In this document: positions 54,531 through 63,282 of the stretch, piece after piece
Layout of the letters: each line of letters begins with the position of its first letter
How positions within the stretch are numbered: position 1 is the stretch's first letter
DNA from: Hydrogenivirga caldilitoris
GTDB lineage: Bacteria; Aquificota; Aquificia; Aquificales; Aquificaceae
DNA length: 64,000 bases
Assembly (NCBI RefSeq): GCF_003664005.1
Contig: NZ_RCCJ01000001.1
Coordinates: forward strand, 62,001-126,000
Reading direction: 5' to 3'
The notes under the pieces: generated by a model
Told to the model about the DNA's origin: nothing
Seen by the model: only the letters and a program-made list of their open reading frames with translations
Database searches by the model: none
Program-made: the position numbers and the translations under genes

Positions 54531-56852
54531 ATGGAGGAATCAGCGAGAGTAGGGAACAGTAAAGAGCCGATAGTAATAGAAGTAGGCAAGTATGCAAAGC
54601 AGGCAGATGGAGCGGTAGTAGTAAAGCAAGGCGGAACGGCAGTACTTGTTACTGCCGTCATGGCCGACGAGCCGAATAAAGACATAGATTTTACCCCTTT
54701 GACGGTTGATTACAGGGAGAGACCTTCCGCTTACGGAAAGATACCCGGAGGATTCGTCAAAAGGGAAGGCAAGCCCAGCGATAGAGAGATACTCGCTTCC
54801 AGAGTTATAGACAGACCTCTCAGACCTCTCTTTCCCGAGGGTTTTTTCCATGATGTGGTTGTTACAGCTCTCACTCTTTCGGCGGATGACAACTATGACC
54901 CCGATGTACTTGCTATAACAGGTGCTTCGGCTGCCCTTCATATATCCAGGATACCCTTTGAGGGACCTATAGCAGGTGTTAGGGTTTGCAGGGTCAACGG
55001 AGAGTTTATAGCTAACCCCACCTATGAGGAGAGGAAGGAAGCAGACTTGGAGATAGTTATGGCTGGTACTAAAGATGCCATAGTCATGGTTGAAGGGGGA
55101 GCAAAGGAGGTCCCTGAGGAAATCGTAACGGAGGCTTTATTCTTTGGACACCAGGCGATACAGGAATCTTTAGAGGCTCAAGAGAGGCTCCGTAGTGCGG
55201 TAGGTGTTCCAAAGGTTGGGTTTGAAGGGGTGAAACTTGATGAGTCCCTCTTGAAGTTTCTTGAGGTAGAGTGTTCCGAGAGGATAATCTCAGCCTTTGG
55301 TATACAGGACAAGAGTGAGAGAAACAAGACCCTCGCAGGCATACTTCAGGAGTTTATAGATAGGCACGAGATCCCTGAGGAACTTCACTTCAATGTGAAA
55401 TACTTCTTCAAGAAGCTTGAAAGTAAGCTCATGAGGGAGAAGATCCTAAGGGAGGGTGTAAGGATAGATGGAAGGGGTCCAAAGGAGATAAGACCTATAA
55501 CCATAGAAATTCACCCCTTTGATAGACCTCACGGCTGTGCGGTTTTCACAAGGGGACAAACCCAAGCCTACGTTACAGTTACCCTGGGTGCTCCCGATGA
55601 GGCTCAACTTATTGAAACCATAGCTGAAGGCGGTGTTTTTAAAAGGTTCATGCTGCACTATAACTTTCCTCCCTTTTCAAGCGGTGAAGCTCGCTCGTGG
55701 GGTCCTCCCAGACGGAGAGAGATAGGGCACGGAGCTCTCGCTGAGAGGGCTCTTGAACCCGTGATTCCGGAGGAGGAGCAGTTCCCTTACATAATCAGGG
55801 TAGTCTCGGACATACTTGAGTCAAACGGTTCAACTTCCATGGCAACGGTCTGCGGAGGTTCACTCGCTCTGTTTGATGCGGGTGTCCCGGTCAAGGGTGG
55901 CAAGCATGTCTCCGGTATAGCCATGGGTCTAATAAAGGAGGGAGACAGTTACGTGATACTCTCCGATATACTTGGCGATGAGGACCACCTCGGGGATATG
56001 GACTTCAAAGTCGCCGGAACTAAGGACGGGGTTACGTCAATTCAAATGGATATAAAGATAAAAGGTATAACTAAGGAGATAATGACCGAAGCCCTCCAAC
56101 AGGCTAAGGAGGGAAGGTTATACATCCTTGAGAAGATGTACGAGGCGATACCCGAACCCAGAAAAGAGCTATCTCCTTACGCTCCCAGAATAGTCATACA
56201 CAAGGTTCCCGAGGAGAAGGTTGCCCTTGTCATAGGACCCGGAGGTTCAAACGTTAAGAAGATATACGAAGAAACTGAAGTAAAGATATGGGTTGGAGAT
56301 GAGGGGAAAGTATACCTGACAGGATTTTCCGATGAGGCTATCCAGAAAGCGATAAGTATGATAGACAGCCTCGTTAAGGACCTTGAGGTTGGCAAGGTAT
56401 ACGAGGGTAAAGTGACCAGGGTGGAGCCTTACGGCGTTTTTATTGAGGTTCTACCTGGAAAAGTCGGGCTACTCCACGTATCCAAGATGGCGCAGCCGGT
56501 GAAACACGCTGGGGATAAATACAGCGTTGGTGATGTCGTTAAGATTAAGGTCCTTGAGATAGACGAAATGGGAAGACCGAAGTTCACTACGATTGGACTT
56601 GACGGTGAGAGTGCACCTCCCGTTGAAGAGATTGAGGTTGGCAAGGTGTACGAGGGTAAAGTGACCAGGGTGGAGCCTTACGGCGTTTTTATTGAGGTGC
56701 TACCTGGAAAGGTCGGACTACTCCACGTGGACAATATGAAGGAGAGGGTGAGGGATGCCAGGGAACTCTTCGCAGTTGGTCAGAGAGTTAAGGTGAAGGT
56801 TTTTGAGCTTGACGAAAGAGGAAGACCCAAGCTAACCGATAAGATAGACTGA
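54531..56852 (+). CDS. pnp: Polynucleotide phosphorylase with two C-terminal S1 domains
   Basis: 3'-to-5' phosphorolytic exoribonuclease of mRNA decay. At 773 residues it is about 60-70 longer than usual. Two RNase PH-like cores (about 10-145 and 310-545), a KH domain (about 555-612, [10 protein letters not shown]), then S1 domain 1 (about 618-690) and S1 domain 2 (about 701-773). The two S1 copies share an identical run of 32 residues starting [17 protein letters not shown]. Standard PNPase has a single S1. ATG lies 1 bp after the rpsO stop, so translation is coupled. Confidence 0.97.
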   Translation: MEESARVGNSKEPIVIEVGKYAKQADGAVVVKQGGTAVLVTAVMADEPNKDIDFTPLTVDYRERPSAYGKIPGGFVKREGKPSDREILASRVIDRPLRPLFPEGFFHDVVVTALTLSADDNYDPDVLAITGASAALHISRIPFEGPIAGVRVCRVNGEFIANPTYEERKEADLEIVMAGTKDAIVMVEGGAKEVPEEIVTEALFFGHQAIQESLEAQERLRSAVGVPKVGFEGVKLDESLLKFLEVECSERIISAFGIQDKSERNKTLAGILQEFIDRHEIPEELHFNVKYFFKKLESKLMREKILREGVRIDGRGPKEIRPITIEIHPFDRPHGCAVFTRGQTQAYVTVTLGAPDEAQLIETIAEGGVFKRFMLHYNFPPFSSGEARSWGPPRRREIGHGALAERALEPVIPEEEQFPYIIRVVSDILESNGSTSMATVCGGSLALFDAGVPVKGGKHVSGIAMGLIKEGDSYVILSDILGDEDHLGDMDFKVAGTKDGVTSIQMDIKIKGITKEIMTEALQQAKEGRLYILEKMYEAIPEPRKELSPYAPRIVIHKVPEEKVALVIGPGGSNVKKIYEETEVKIWVGDEGKVYLTGFSDEAIQKAISMIDSLVKDLEVGKVYEGKVTRVEPYGVFIEVLPGKVGLLHVSKMAQPVKHAGDKYSVGDVVKIKVLEIDEMGRPKFTTIGLDGESAPPVEEIEVGKVYEGKVTRVEPYGVFIEVLPGKVGLLHVDNMKERVRDARELFAVGQRVKVKVFELDERGRPKLTDKID
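56383..56479 (+). repeat. Intragenic direct repeat, copy 1 (pnp S1 domain 1)
   Basis: 97-bp unit beginning TTGAGGTTGGCAAGG, repeated 249 bp downstream. Copies differ at 4 positions within the 97 bp, all third-codon synonymous changes. Confidence 0.9.
56632..56728 (+). repeat. Intragenic direct repeat, copy 2 (pnp S1 domain 2)
   Basis: Second 97-bp copy, 83 codons after the first and in the same frame. Similarity falls off sharply downstream of CTCCACGT, where the two S1 domains become divergent at protein level. Confidence 0.9.
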
Positions 56853-56854
56853 AA

Positions 56855-57301
56855 ATGGTAAGGATAAAGGTAAAAAGACTTCCCCATGCCGAAGGTATAG
56901 AGCTTCCCTCTTACGCTACCCAGCACTCTGCCGGGCTTGACCTTAGGGCTGCCCTTGAAGAGCCGGTGACCCTGAAACCTATGGAAAGGGCTCTTATACC
57001 CACGGGGTTCATCTTTGAGATTCCTGAGGGTTATGAGGGGCAGGTCAGACCGAGGAGTGGGCTAGCAGTGAAAAAGGGAATAACGGTTTTAAACTCACCA
57101 GGGACTATAGATTCGGACTACAGAGGGGAGGTTAAGGTGATACTGATAAATTTAGGTCAGGAGGATGTTGTTATAGGAAGGGGAGAAAGGATAGCTCAGC
57201 TTGTTATAGCCCCCGTAAGCAGGGTGGAGCTTGTGGAGGTGGAAGAATTGAGCGCCACCGCGAGGGGAGACGGTGGCTTCGGCAGTACGGGGGTTGAGTG
57301 A
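56855..57301 (+). CDS. dut: dUTP diphosphatase
   Basis: Trimeric dUTPase of 148 residues that hydrolyses dUTP to dUMP. Motifs: [40 protein letters not shown] and the flexible C-terminal [12 protein letters not shown] two bases after the pnp stop. The stop is 1 bp from the convergent cytochrome gene. Confidence 0.97.
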   Translation: MVRIKVKRLPHAEGIELPSYATQHSAGLDLRAALEEPVTLKPMERALIPTGFIFEIPEGYEGQVRPRSGLAVKKGITVLNSPGTIDSDYRGEVKVILINLGQEDVVIGRGERIAQLVIAPVSRVELVEVEELSATARGDGGFGSTGVE

Positions 57302-57302
57302 T

Positions 57303-57818
57303 CTACTTTCTGTTTACGTAATCTGTAAAGACAAAGTCCTTCTTTTCTACGAGCTTGTGGCAGGTGAAGCACTGCACGTAATCCTCGGCACTCTTTCCGA
57401 AAACCTTATACTTTCCATCTTTGGCATCATAAACGAATCTTGCAAAACCCCACCCACCGGAATCCTTGAACCTCTTTGAATCCTTTATCATGTACTCAAC
57501 CCTCTGTATCACGTCAGGCTCAAGGGAAGCTTCAAAGGCTGGATTCTTCTTGAGGCTGTATCCTATCTTCACCAAGATGGCTCCTTCCGGAAACTCCTTA
57601 CCGTTGAGAGGTACACCGCTCCTGTAAGCTTTCACTGCCACATCGTTCCCGATTATGTACCTGAGCTCGTTTTTATCAGTTCTGAAGTGGGTAGCCACAA
57701 CATGCCAGTTTTCGTAACCCTTTATAAGACCAAATTTAAGTCCGGTAGGGGCTTCTAAATCCCAGTCATTTGCGAAAGCAGCAGCCCCTATGCTGATGGT
57801 TACCATAAGCTTTCTCAT
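57303..57818 (-). CDS. Cytochrome P460-like periplasmic haem protein
   Basis: 171 residues. Signal peptide (about 1-16), one haem c site CFTCHK near the C terminus (about 148-152), and a body of mainly beta character (GWGFARFVYDAKDGKYKVFG) as in cytochrome P460/c'-beta proteins. P460 enzymes oxidise hydroxylamine with a Lys-haem cross-link, while c'-beta relatives bind NO. Lysines occur upstream, but which if any cross-links cannot be seen. GGGAGGTT precedes the ATG. TAGATT at 57853-57848 is a possible -10, and 11-bp repeats overlap its -35 region. Confidence 0.8.
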   Translation of the reverse strand: MRKLMVTISIGAAAFANDWDLEAPTGLKFGLIKGYENWHVVATHFRTDKNELRYIIGNDVAVKAYRSGVPLNGKEFPEGAILVKIGYSLKKNPAFEASLEPDVIQRVEYMIKDSKRFKDSGGWGFARFVYDAKDGKYKVFGKSAEDYVQCFTCHKLVEKKDFVFTDYVNRK

Positions 57819-57863
57819 AGAGCAACCTCCCTTTTGAATTTGTGAAGAATCTACAACTGAAAT

Positions 57864-57896
57864 TTGAACTTTTCTTGAACTTTCTTTGAAAAGAAC
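57864..57896. promoter_or_regulatory. Three tandem 11-bp repeats between P460 gene and response regulator
   Basis: TTGAAC at 57864 and 57875 and TTGAAA at 57886 recur with exact 11-bp period (units TTGAACTTTTC, TTGAACTTTCT, TTGAAAAGAAC). OmpR-family regulators bind such tandem repeats on one face of the helix. The array lies in the 93-bp divergent gap and covers the expected -35 of the P460 promoter. Confidence 0.6.
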
Positions 57897-57911
57897 TCAA
57901 AATTTCTTCTG

Positions 57912-58589
57912 ATGAGAGGGAAGATATTGTTAGTGGAGGATGACCCACTTATAGCGGATATGTTGAAGAGATACCTTGAAAGAGAGGGTTTCACGGTCTT
58001 CTGGGATTCTGATGGGATGGAAGCGTTAAAGAGCTTTGAACTTTTGAAACCAGACCTGGTAATACTTGACCTCATGCTCCCCGATATGGACGGCTTTGAA
58101 CTCTGCAAGAGTTTTTCCCAGACGGAAGCCATGGTACTCATCCTGACCGCGAAAGATACAGACGAGGATAAGATAGTGGGACTTGAGCTTGGTGCTGACG
58201 ACTACGTAACAAAACCTTTCAACATGAGGGAGTTGATAGCCCGTGTAAAAGCACTGCTCAGAAGGAGGGGGAAAGCTCTCTCTTCCGGGGATAGGTTATC
58301 TGTGGGAGGCTTTGAAGTTCGTCCTGAGGAGATGAGGATACTTTTTAGGGGCAAACTTATTGAGCTTACCCCGAAGGAGTTCCTTATCCTGAAAAGACTC
58401 ATTTCAAAAAGAGGAAAGGTCATTTCCAGAAGGGAGATAATGTCCGAGATATACGATGAGGAAGTTCCCGATTATGAAAGGATAGTTGATACCTACATAT
58501 ACAGGATAAGAACAAAGCTTATGGAGATAGACCGTCAGGCTGCGGAAAGGATTAAAACTGTTAGGGGGTTTGGCTATAAGTTTGAGTAA
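57912..58589 (+). CDS. OmpR-family response regulator
   Basis: 225 residues. Receiver with acidic pocket EDD, phospho-acceptor Asp53 in VILDLMLPDMDG, and Lys101 in DYVTKPF. The winged-helix DNA-binding domain ends with VRGFGYKFE. No good Shine-Dalgarno. The start overlaps its own regulatory region and the kinase gene overlaps its 3' end. It probably binds the 11-bp repeats just upstream, controlling itself and the divergent P460 gene (inference). Confidence 0.93.
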   Translation: MRGKILLVEDDPLIADMLKRYLEREGFTVFWDSDGMEALKSFELLKPDLVILDLMLPDMDGFELCKSFSQTEAMVLILTAKDTDEDKIVGLELGADDYVTKPFNMRELIARVKALLRRRGKALSSGDRLSVGGFEVRPEEMRILFRGKLIELTPKEFLILKRLISKRGKVISRREIMSEIYDEEVPDYERIVDTYIYRIRTKLMEIDRQAAERIKTVRGFGYKFE

Positions 58590-59541
58590 GCTCTCCTTCT
58601 TCACGGTTCTGTTCTCTCTCCTTTTCTTAACGTACTTGGTTGTAGCTGGATTGATCGCCTTCTTTACTGTCAAGATAGTAGGCATACCTATCGGGAAGAA
58701 GATGTTCACCAAGATAGTCCTCTCAATACTTGCCTTTATTCCGCTGTACATTCTCATAGCTTACCTACTATCAAAATTTGTAAGTAGAGACCTCTTAAAG
58801 CTTGAGGAAGGGGTCAGAAAACTCCCCTTCAGTGGGGAGATACCAAGGAGCTGGATAAAGGAAATAGACAGGTTAGGGGAGGTCATAAGCACCCAATCGG
58901 AGAGGATAGCCGGAATGATAGAGGCACAGAGGTTTATGTTATACCGCATAACCCATGACCTGAAGACGCCCCTTACCAACCTGAGGAATGTGCTTCTCGC
59001 CCTGAAGGAGGGAGTCATAAAGCCCGAGGAAGAGAGCTTCTATATTGAAAAGCTCCTTAAAGAGACCTACAAGATGGAATCGCTCCTTGATGAAGCTCTC
59101 TCCAGTATAAAGAAGGTAAGCAAGAATACAGAAAAGAGGGAAGTTAACCTGTGCACTTTCCTTGAGGAGTTTGGCTCACTTTGGAAGCCGCGGTTAAGTA
59201 AGCATGGGATTAAGTTTCTTGTCAGCTGCCCTTCAGATAAGGGTATAAAGGCATCCCCTGCAGACCTTGAGGAGATATTTAATAACCTTATAGATAACAT
59301 TCTCAAGCACACGGATTCAAAGCTTATTGAGATAAAGGTGCAGGAGGATAAGGGCTGGATTGAGATTGCGGTTCGGGATGAGGGGAAGGGGCTTAACCCG
59401 GCAGTTCTGAGAGAGGCTTACAGAAAGGGCAGCCTGGGTCTTTACATAGTAAAGGAGCTAACATGGCGAAACTCTGGTGAGTTCAAGGTCAGGTCTTCGG
59501 AAGGTGGGACTGAGGTTGTTCTGCGTTTCCCTATGGCTTAA
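58570..59541 (+). CDS. Sensor histidine kinase
   Basis: 323 residues. Two membrane helices (about 8-30 and 45-66) with almost no periplasmic loop between them, suggesting sensing within or at the membrane. H-box RITHDLKTPLTNLRN, N-box NLIDNILKHTDS, G1 DEGKGLN, G2 GSLGLYIVKEL. TTG starts at 58570 or 58582 both overlap the response regulator, so the exact start is uncertain. Multihaem cytochrome genes follow. Confidence 0.9.
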   Translation: MAISLSKLSFFTVLFSLLFLTYLVVAGLIAFFTVKIVGIPIGKKMFTKIVLSILAFIPLYILIAYLLSKFVSRDLLKLEEGVRKLPFSGEIPRSWIKEIDRLGEVISTQSERIAGMIEAQRFMLYRITHDLKTPLTNLRNVLLALKEGVIKPEEESFYIEKLLKETYKMESLLDEALSSIKKVSKNTEKREVNLCTFLEEFGSLWKPRLSKHGIKFLVSCPSDKGIKASPADLEEIFNNLIDNILKHTDSKLIEIKVQEDKGWIEIAVRDEGKGLNPAVLREAYRKGSLGLYIVKELTWRNSGEFKVRSSEGGTEVVLRFPMA

Positions 59542-59580
59542 ATTTTATGTAGCCTTTAAAAGTTTACGGGAGGGTAAGAT

Positions 59581-60411
59581 ATGAAACTCAAGAGACTTTT
59601 CTTGGTGTGCCTTATATCCGGAGGAGTAGCCCTTTCCGCGGATAAGATAACTCTAAAGAAACCACCTGCATCTTTGCAAAAGTATTACCCACCGACCTCA
59701 AAGAAGTTTGAGTTCCTCTCCAACATGCACTCAATGAGTATGGCTTTTGCCGGTGTAAGGTTGAACGTTAACGAGGGTAATTGGGATAAAGCGAAGGATT
59801 GGGCTGTGAAGTTGAAAGATACTTATCTGAATACCTCAAAGATGGTACCTGAGTGGAAGGAGTACTTCAAGCCCGAACTTGCAGATGCCCTTGTGAAGGC
59901 TGTGGAGTCTAAAAACGTTGATAAGTTTATAGAAGCTTCAAGGAACTTTGGACAGACTTGTGCAAAATGCCACAGGGACAACGAGATAGCGGTCAAGCTT
60001 GTGTACCACTTTCCTAGCTTTGACACTGTGAAGATAGAGGACCCCGTAGAATTCATGGAACTTGAAACCCACAAGTATATGGAAAAGCTTGCCAACTCTA
60101 TGAAGGCTTTAAAGGTTTACCTTATGCAGGGAGATACTGATAAGGCAAGAGAGGCAGGAAGCAACTTTGTTGAAAGGGCGCGTCAGCTCAGGAGCATGTG
60201 CTCCAAATGCCATACTAACAAGCTCTCCGAGGAGGTGATGCTCGGCAAGGAGTATGAGGGTGCCCTTTCCAGGCTTGAGAACCTCCTGTCCTCGGAAAAG
60301 ACTAACAGTGAAGAAGTGTTTAAAGCTCTGGGACCCATAGGAGCTACCTGTACGAAGTGTCATAACGTTCACCTGATACCTGCCCTTGTGCAGGAGGCTT
60401 TTGAAAAGTGA
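59581..60411 (+). CDS. Periplasmic triheme cytochrome c built of helical repeats
   Basis: 276 residues with signal peptide (about 1-19). Three CxxCH sites: CAKCH (about 131), CSKCH (about 212) and CTKCH (about 260). Each follows a pair of long amphipathic helices (for example LADALVKAVESKNVDKFIEASRNFGQT then CAKCH), the layout of cytochrome c'-like (class II) modules with haem at the C-terminal end. GGGAGGG precedes ATG. Overlaps the next gene by 4 bp. Specific role unknown; electron transfer with the neighbouring pentaheme protein is likely. Confidence 0.85.
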   Translation: MKLKRLFLVCLISGGVALSADKITLKKPPASLQKYYPPTSKKFEFLSNMHSMSMAFAGVRLNVNEGNWDKAKDWAVKLKDTYLNTSKMVPEWKEYFKPELADALVKAVESKNVDKFIEASRNFGQTCAKCHRDNEIAVKLVYHFPSFDTVKIEDPVEFMELETHKYMEKLANSMKALKVYLMQGDTDKAREAGSNFVERARQLRSMCSKCHTNKLSEEVMLGKEYEGALSRLENLLSSEKTNSEEVFKALGPIGATCTKCHNVHLIPALVQEAFEK

Positions 60412-61319
60412 TACCCCTCTTGCTCCTCAGCCTGATACTGCTTGGGTGTGAAAGGCTGGAGACCGTGTTCGTTGAGGAGGACCTCCTTGAGAGACCCCAG
60501 GCTAAGAGATGTTCTGACTGCCACGTTCAGATATATAAGGAATGGAAGAACAGCAGGCATTTCCATGCTTGGACGAGCGAGCCCTTTAGGGTAGACTCGG
60601 AGAATTATACGAAGACCAAATGCCTATCCTGTCACGCACCCCATCAGGTTGACCCCGACAGGAAACCTACCTTGAGAGCAGAGTTTAAAGAGGACGGTGT
60701 GAGTTGCGTAGCATGTCACTTTAAAGAGGAGACAAGAGCCATGCACGGACCCCTCAAGGTGTGGTCTCCCCCTCACCCCTCCAAACAGGATATGAACTAT
60801 ACCAAATCTAACTTCTGTGCCGGTTGCCATCAGGAAACCTATAAAGAGTGGAAACTGACAGGGACAAGTAAGAGCTGCCAGAGCTGTCATATGCCCTCCC
60901 TTGGTAAAAGGGACCTTATACAGAAGTTCCCCTTTGACCTCTTTCATCTCGCAAAGCCAAGAACTTCCCATGAGTTTCCTTCCTTGAAGGCTAAGTCTGA
61001 TGATATAAGGGTTCAGTTAGAGGGTAACGAGCTGGTGCTTACAAATACCGGTGTCCCCCACAATCTTCCCACAGCTGACCAGGGGGACTCAAGGCTATAT
61101 CTGATAGCAAAGGTTGTGTACAGAGACGGTAAGGAAAGAACTGTCAGGAAGCTCCTGTCAGCTCAATCAAAGACAGCCCTGAGATATGAGGTTCCTTATG
61201 TACTTAACCTTCCAAAGGGGGACGTCCAGAAGGTTGAATTGAAAATCCTCAGAAAACTCGCTTGGTCAAAGGATAGAGAAACTTTGCTTGAGCTTACTTT
61301 GCAAACTCCCTCTCCCTGA
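60408..61319 (+). CDS. Pentaheme cytochrome c lipoprotein, cytochrome c554-like
   Basis: 303 residues. GTG start; lipobox LLGC (Cys14 after LLLLSLILLG). Five CxxCH sites: CSDCH, CLSCH, CVACH, CAGCH and CQSCH, with repeated QIYKEWKNSRHFHAW and ETYKEWKLTGTSKS segments typical of the cytochrome c554/multihaem family related to hydroxylamine oxidoreductase and NrfA. A C-terminal 110-residue haem-free beta-rich domain (about 195-303) follows. Probably in the periplasm, membrane-tethered, and passes electrons for nitrogen- or sulfur-oxide chemistry (inference). Confidence 0.87.
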   Translation: MIPLLLLSLILLGCERLETVFVEEDLLERPQAKRCSDCHVQIYKEWKNSRHFHAWTSEPFRVDSENYTKTKCLSCHAPHQVDPDRKPTLRAEFKEDGVSCVACHFKEETRAMHGPLKVWSPPHPSKQDMNYTKSNFCAGCHQETYKEWKLTGTSKSCQSCHMPSLGKRDLIQKFPFDLFHLAKPRTSHEFPSLKAKSDDIRVQLEGNELVLTNTGVPHNLPTADQGDSRLYLIAKVVYRDGKERTVRKLLSAQSKTALRYEVPYVLNLPKGDVQKVELKILRKLAWSKDRETLLELTLQTPSP

Positions 61320-62268
61320 CCCTTGGGTCTATCCATGCGAGCATCAGGTCTGCGAAGAGGTTGCCTACTATAAGCATAATCGTCCCTATATAGAGACCGC
61401 CCATAACCAGGAAGAGGTCTTGGGATAAAACCGCATCCAGCATAAGCATGCCCATACCGGGCCAGCCTGTTATTATCTCAATAAGGGCAGCTCCTGATAT
61501 AAGGCTTGCTACCTCGTAGCCCAGTAATGTAGTAAATGGGTTCATAGCGTTCTTGAAGACGTGTTTCACAACGGTAGCTCTTGAGGCTCCCTTGGCTTTA
61601 AGCATTGTTATGAAGGGGCTCTTTAAAACTTCTATAACGGAGCTCCTTACAAGTCTTGTCAAACCCGCCAAGGAAACGAGGGCAAGGGTCATAGCTGGTA
61701 TGAATAGGTGATGCAGGATATCAAGCACCTTTCCCATTAAGGACAACTCCTCAAAGTTGGGGCTTTGCACCCCACCTATGGGAAACCAGCCAGTCCTACT
61801 CGCTACCAGAAGAAAAAGGAAAGCCAAGAAGAAGCTTGGCACGGACATGAAGGAGTATGCGTAAGCTTGGATTAATTTGTCCAATTTTGTACCCTCTTTA
61901 AAGGCTGCAAGCATACCCAAGGGTATCGCTAACGTCCAGGACAGTAATGCGGAGCTAACAGAGAGCAACAGAGTGTTAGGTATCCTCTCTGCTATAAGCT
62001 GGGTCACAGGAGCGTGATACTGAAAAGAGTAACCCAAGTCAAAGAGGAGTGCAGACTTTAGCCATTTTATGTACTGAATCAGGGCAGGCTGGTCAAGCCC
62101 ATAAATTTTCTTGAGCCTTTCTATAGTCTCCGGCGAAATCTGTGGGTTGAGTTTGAGCTGGTCTAAGAAGTCTCCCGGAGCGAGCTTTATTATCAGAAAG
62201 GATATGAAAGTTACGCCCAGTATGGTAGGTATGGCTTGAAGTATACGTAAAAGAATAAACTTAAACAT
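61294..62268 (-). CDS. DppB/OppB-type ABC transporter permease, orphan
   Basis: 324 residues with six membrane helices. N-terminal FILLRILQAIPTILGVTFISFLIIKLAPGD and the EAA-type loop (LKSPFITMLKAKGASRATVVKHVFKNAM) define the peptide/nickel transporter permease family. No DppC, ATPase or binding-protein gene is adjacent, so its partners are elsewhere. ATG shares one base with the preceding stop (TGATG). Its 3' end overlaps the pentaheme cytochrome gene by 26 bp. Confidence 0.9.
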   Translation of the reverse strand: MFKFILLRILQAIPTILGVTFISFLIIKLAPGDFLDQLKLNPQISPETIERLKKIYGLDQPALIQYIKWLKSALLFDLGYSFQYHAPVTQLIAERIPNTLLLSVSSALLSWTLAIPLGMLAAFKEGTKLDKLIQAYAYSFMSVPSFFLAFLFLLVASRTGWFPIGGVQSPNFEELSLMGKVLDILHHLFIPAMTLALVSLAGLTRLVRSSVIEVLKSPFITMLKAKGASRATVVKHVFKNAMNPFTTLLGYEVASLISGAALIEIITGWPGMGMLMLDAVLSQDLFLVMGGLYIGTIMLIVGNLFADLMLAWIDPRVREREFAK

Positions 62269-62645
62269 CAGAAATAGTTTGCTATGAAATACTTTGTTTC
62301 TTCAAAGTATCTCTCTATCTCCTTTCTGTGCTTTTCCTTTATGTATCTTATTAGCCTGTAGTCATCCCAGTAGCCTACCATCGGTATCCAGTCGGGAATC
62401 CCATCCCTGTTGTCAATGAAATACCAAAGAGCCGCTATAAAGTCCTCCTTTGCCTCCCTTTTTAGTTTGAACTCTGGGTCTGTTAGAATCCTGAAAATAA
62501 GCTTCACATCAAGTATCAGGTTCCTTAGGTATTCCATCGTTGGCGGTACCTTCTCCAGCTTCTTCTTAAACTCCTCTTTCAATCTATCTAAGTTATTGAT
62601 ATTTTCGTAAGTTTTATACTTCAAGAGCTTTTCCTCAAAACTCAT
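62268..62645 (-). CDS. YkvA/DUF1232-like protein
   Basis: 125 residues. The IPDWIPMVGYWDDYRLIRYI segment (about 81-100) matches the YkvA/DUF1232 core (IPDxIPxxGYxDD). The N-terminal half is helical and charged, and the region AALWYFIDNRDGIPDW gives one short hydrophobic helix. Function of the family is unknown. No Shine-Dalgarno; TATAAT lies exactly 6 nt upstream. Coupled with the ABC permease. Confidence 0.75.
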   Translation of the reverse strand: MSFEEKLLKYKTYENINNLDRLKEEFKKKLEKVPPTMEYLRNLILDVKLIFRILTDPEFKLKREAKEDFIAALWYFIDNRDGIPDWIPMVGYWDDYRLIRYIKEKHRKEIERYFEETKYFIANYF

Positions 62646-62651
62646 GGCAGT

Positions 62652-62657
62652 ATTATA
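62652..62657 (-). promoter_or_regulatory. -10 of leaderless YkvA-like/ABC permease operon
   Basis: Consensus TATAAT on the minus strand with exactly 6 nt to ATG 62645, so the predicted +1 is the A of ATG. Confidence 0.6.
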
Positions 62658-62720
62658 TCATGTCCCCTTTTACAATAAACGCTTATAATTAAAGTGAGAG
62701 AAGAAAAGGAGGGTCTTGAA

Positions 62721-63212
62721 ATGAGAAAAGCTTATATCTTTATGGTATTCCTGGGGATGTTGTTTCTTCTTCTGGGTGTAAAGGAAACAAGAGCTGCAGA
62801 AGATGGTGGTGTTGTGGTACCCACCCCTCTTACAAAAAACCTCGGTGATTACTATGTGAGTATAGGTGTGTTTTCCATAGCTCAGCTGGAGAAGAACTTT
62901 CCAAGAGCTTACAACCTTCTCGTCAAACATCATGGGAAACCTACACCTAATCAGACCCACCATCTCGCCGTTAGTCTCTGGAAAGAAGAGAATGGGAAGA
63001 TAACCTACCTGTCAAATTATGAGGTTGAAGCTGAGGTACGTTCTCCTATCTTCAGAGCAACAAGGGAAAAGCTCTCCAAGTACCCACACCAGTATGGAGA
63101 CAACTACGGTGGCTGGTTTGATATGTCTGACAAAGGTCTGTACCACATAGCTATCATAATCCACGAGAATGGGAAGACAAGGAAGGTTACCTTTGATTAT
63201 CTGATGCAGTGA
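62721..63212 (+). CDS. Secreted protein of unknown function
   Basis: 163 residues from ATG 62721, supported by AAGGAGGG 7 nt upstream; a further 9 in-frame codons upstream have no such site. Signal peptide with cleavage near TRAAED (about residue 27). The mature part has mixed alpha/beta character and several His (LLVKHHGKPTPNQTHHLAVSLW, YPHQYG, YHIAIIIH) that might bind metal. No family recognised. Precedes sucC by 70 bp. Confidence 0.7.
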   Translation: MRKAYIFMVFLGMLFLLLGVKETRAAEDGGVVVPTPLTKNLGDYYVSIGVFSIAQLEKNFPRAYNLLVKHHGKPTPNQTHHLAVSLWKEENGKITYLSNYEVEAEVRSPIFRATREKLSKYPHQYGDNYGGWFDMSDKGLYHIAIIIHENGKTRKVTFDYLMQ

Positions 63213-63238
63213 GACCTCAGGAAGACCCCGTTTTCCTG

Positions 63239-63244
63239 TAAAAT
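63239..63244 (+). promoter_or_regulatory. -10 candidate for sucC
   Basis: TAAAAT about 38 nt before the sucC ATG. The leader includes CGGAGGTAG as Shine-Dalgarno. No clear -35 is present. Confidence 0.35.
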
Positions 63245-63282
63245 TTTAATGTTCAAACGTCGTTTTATTCGGAGGTAGTCTT

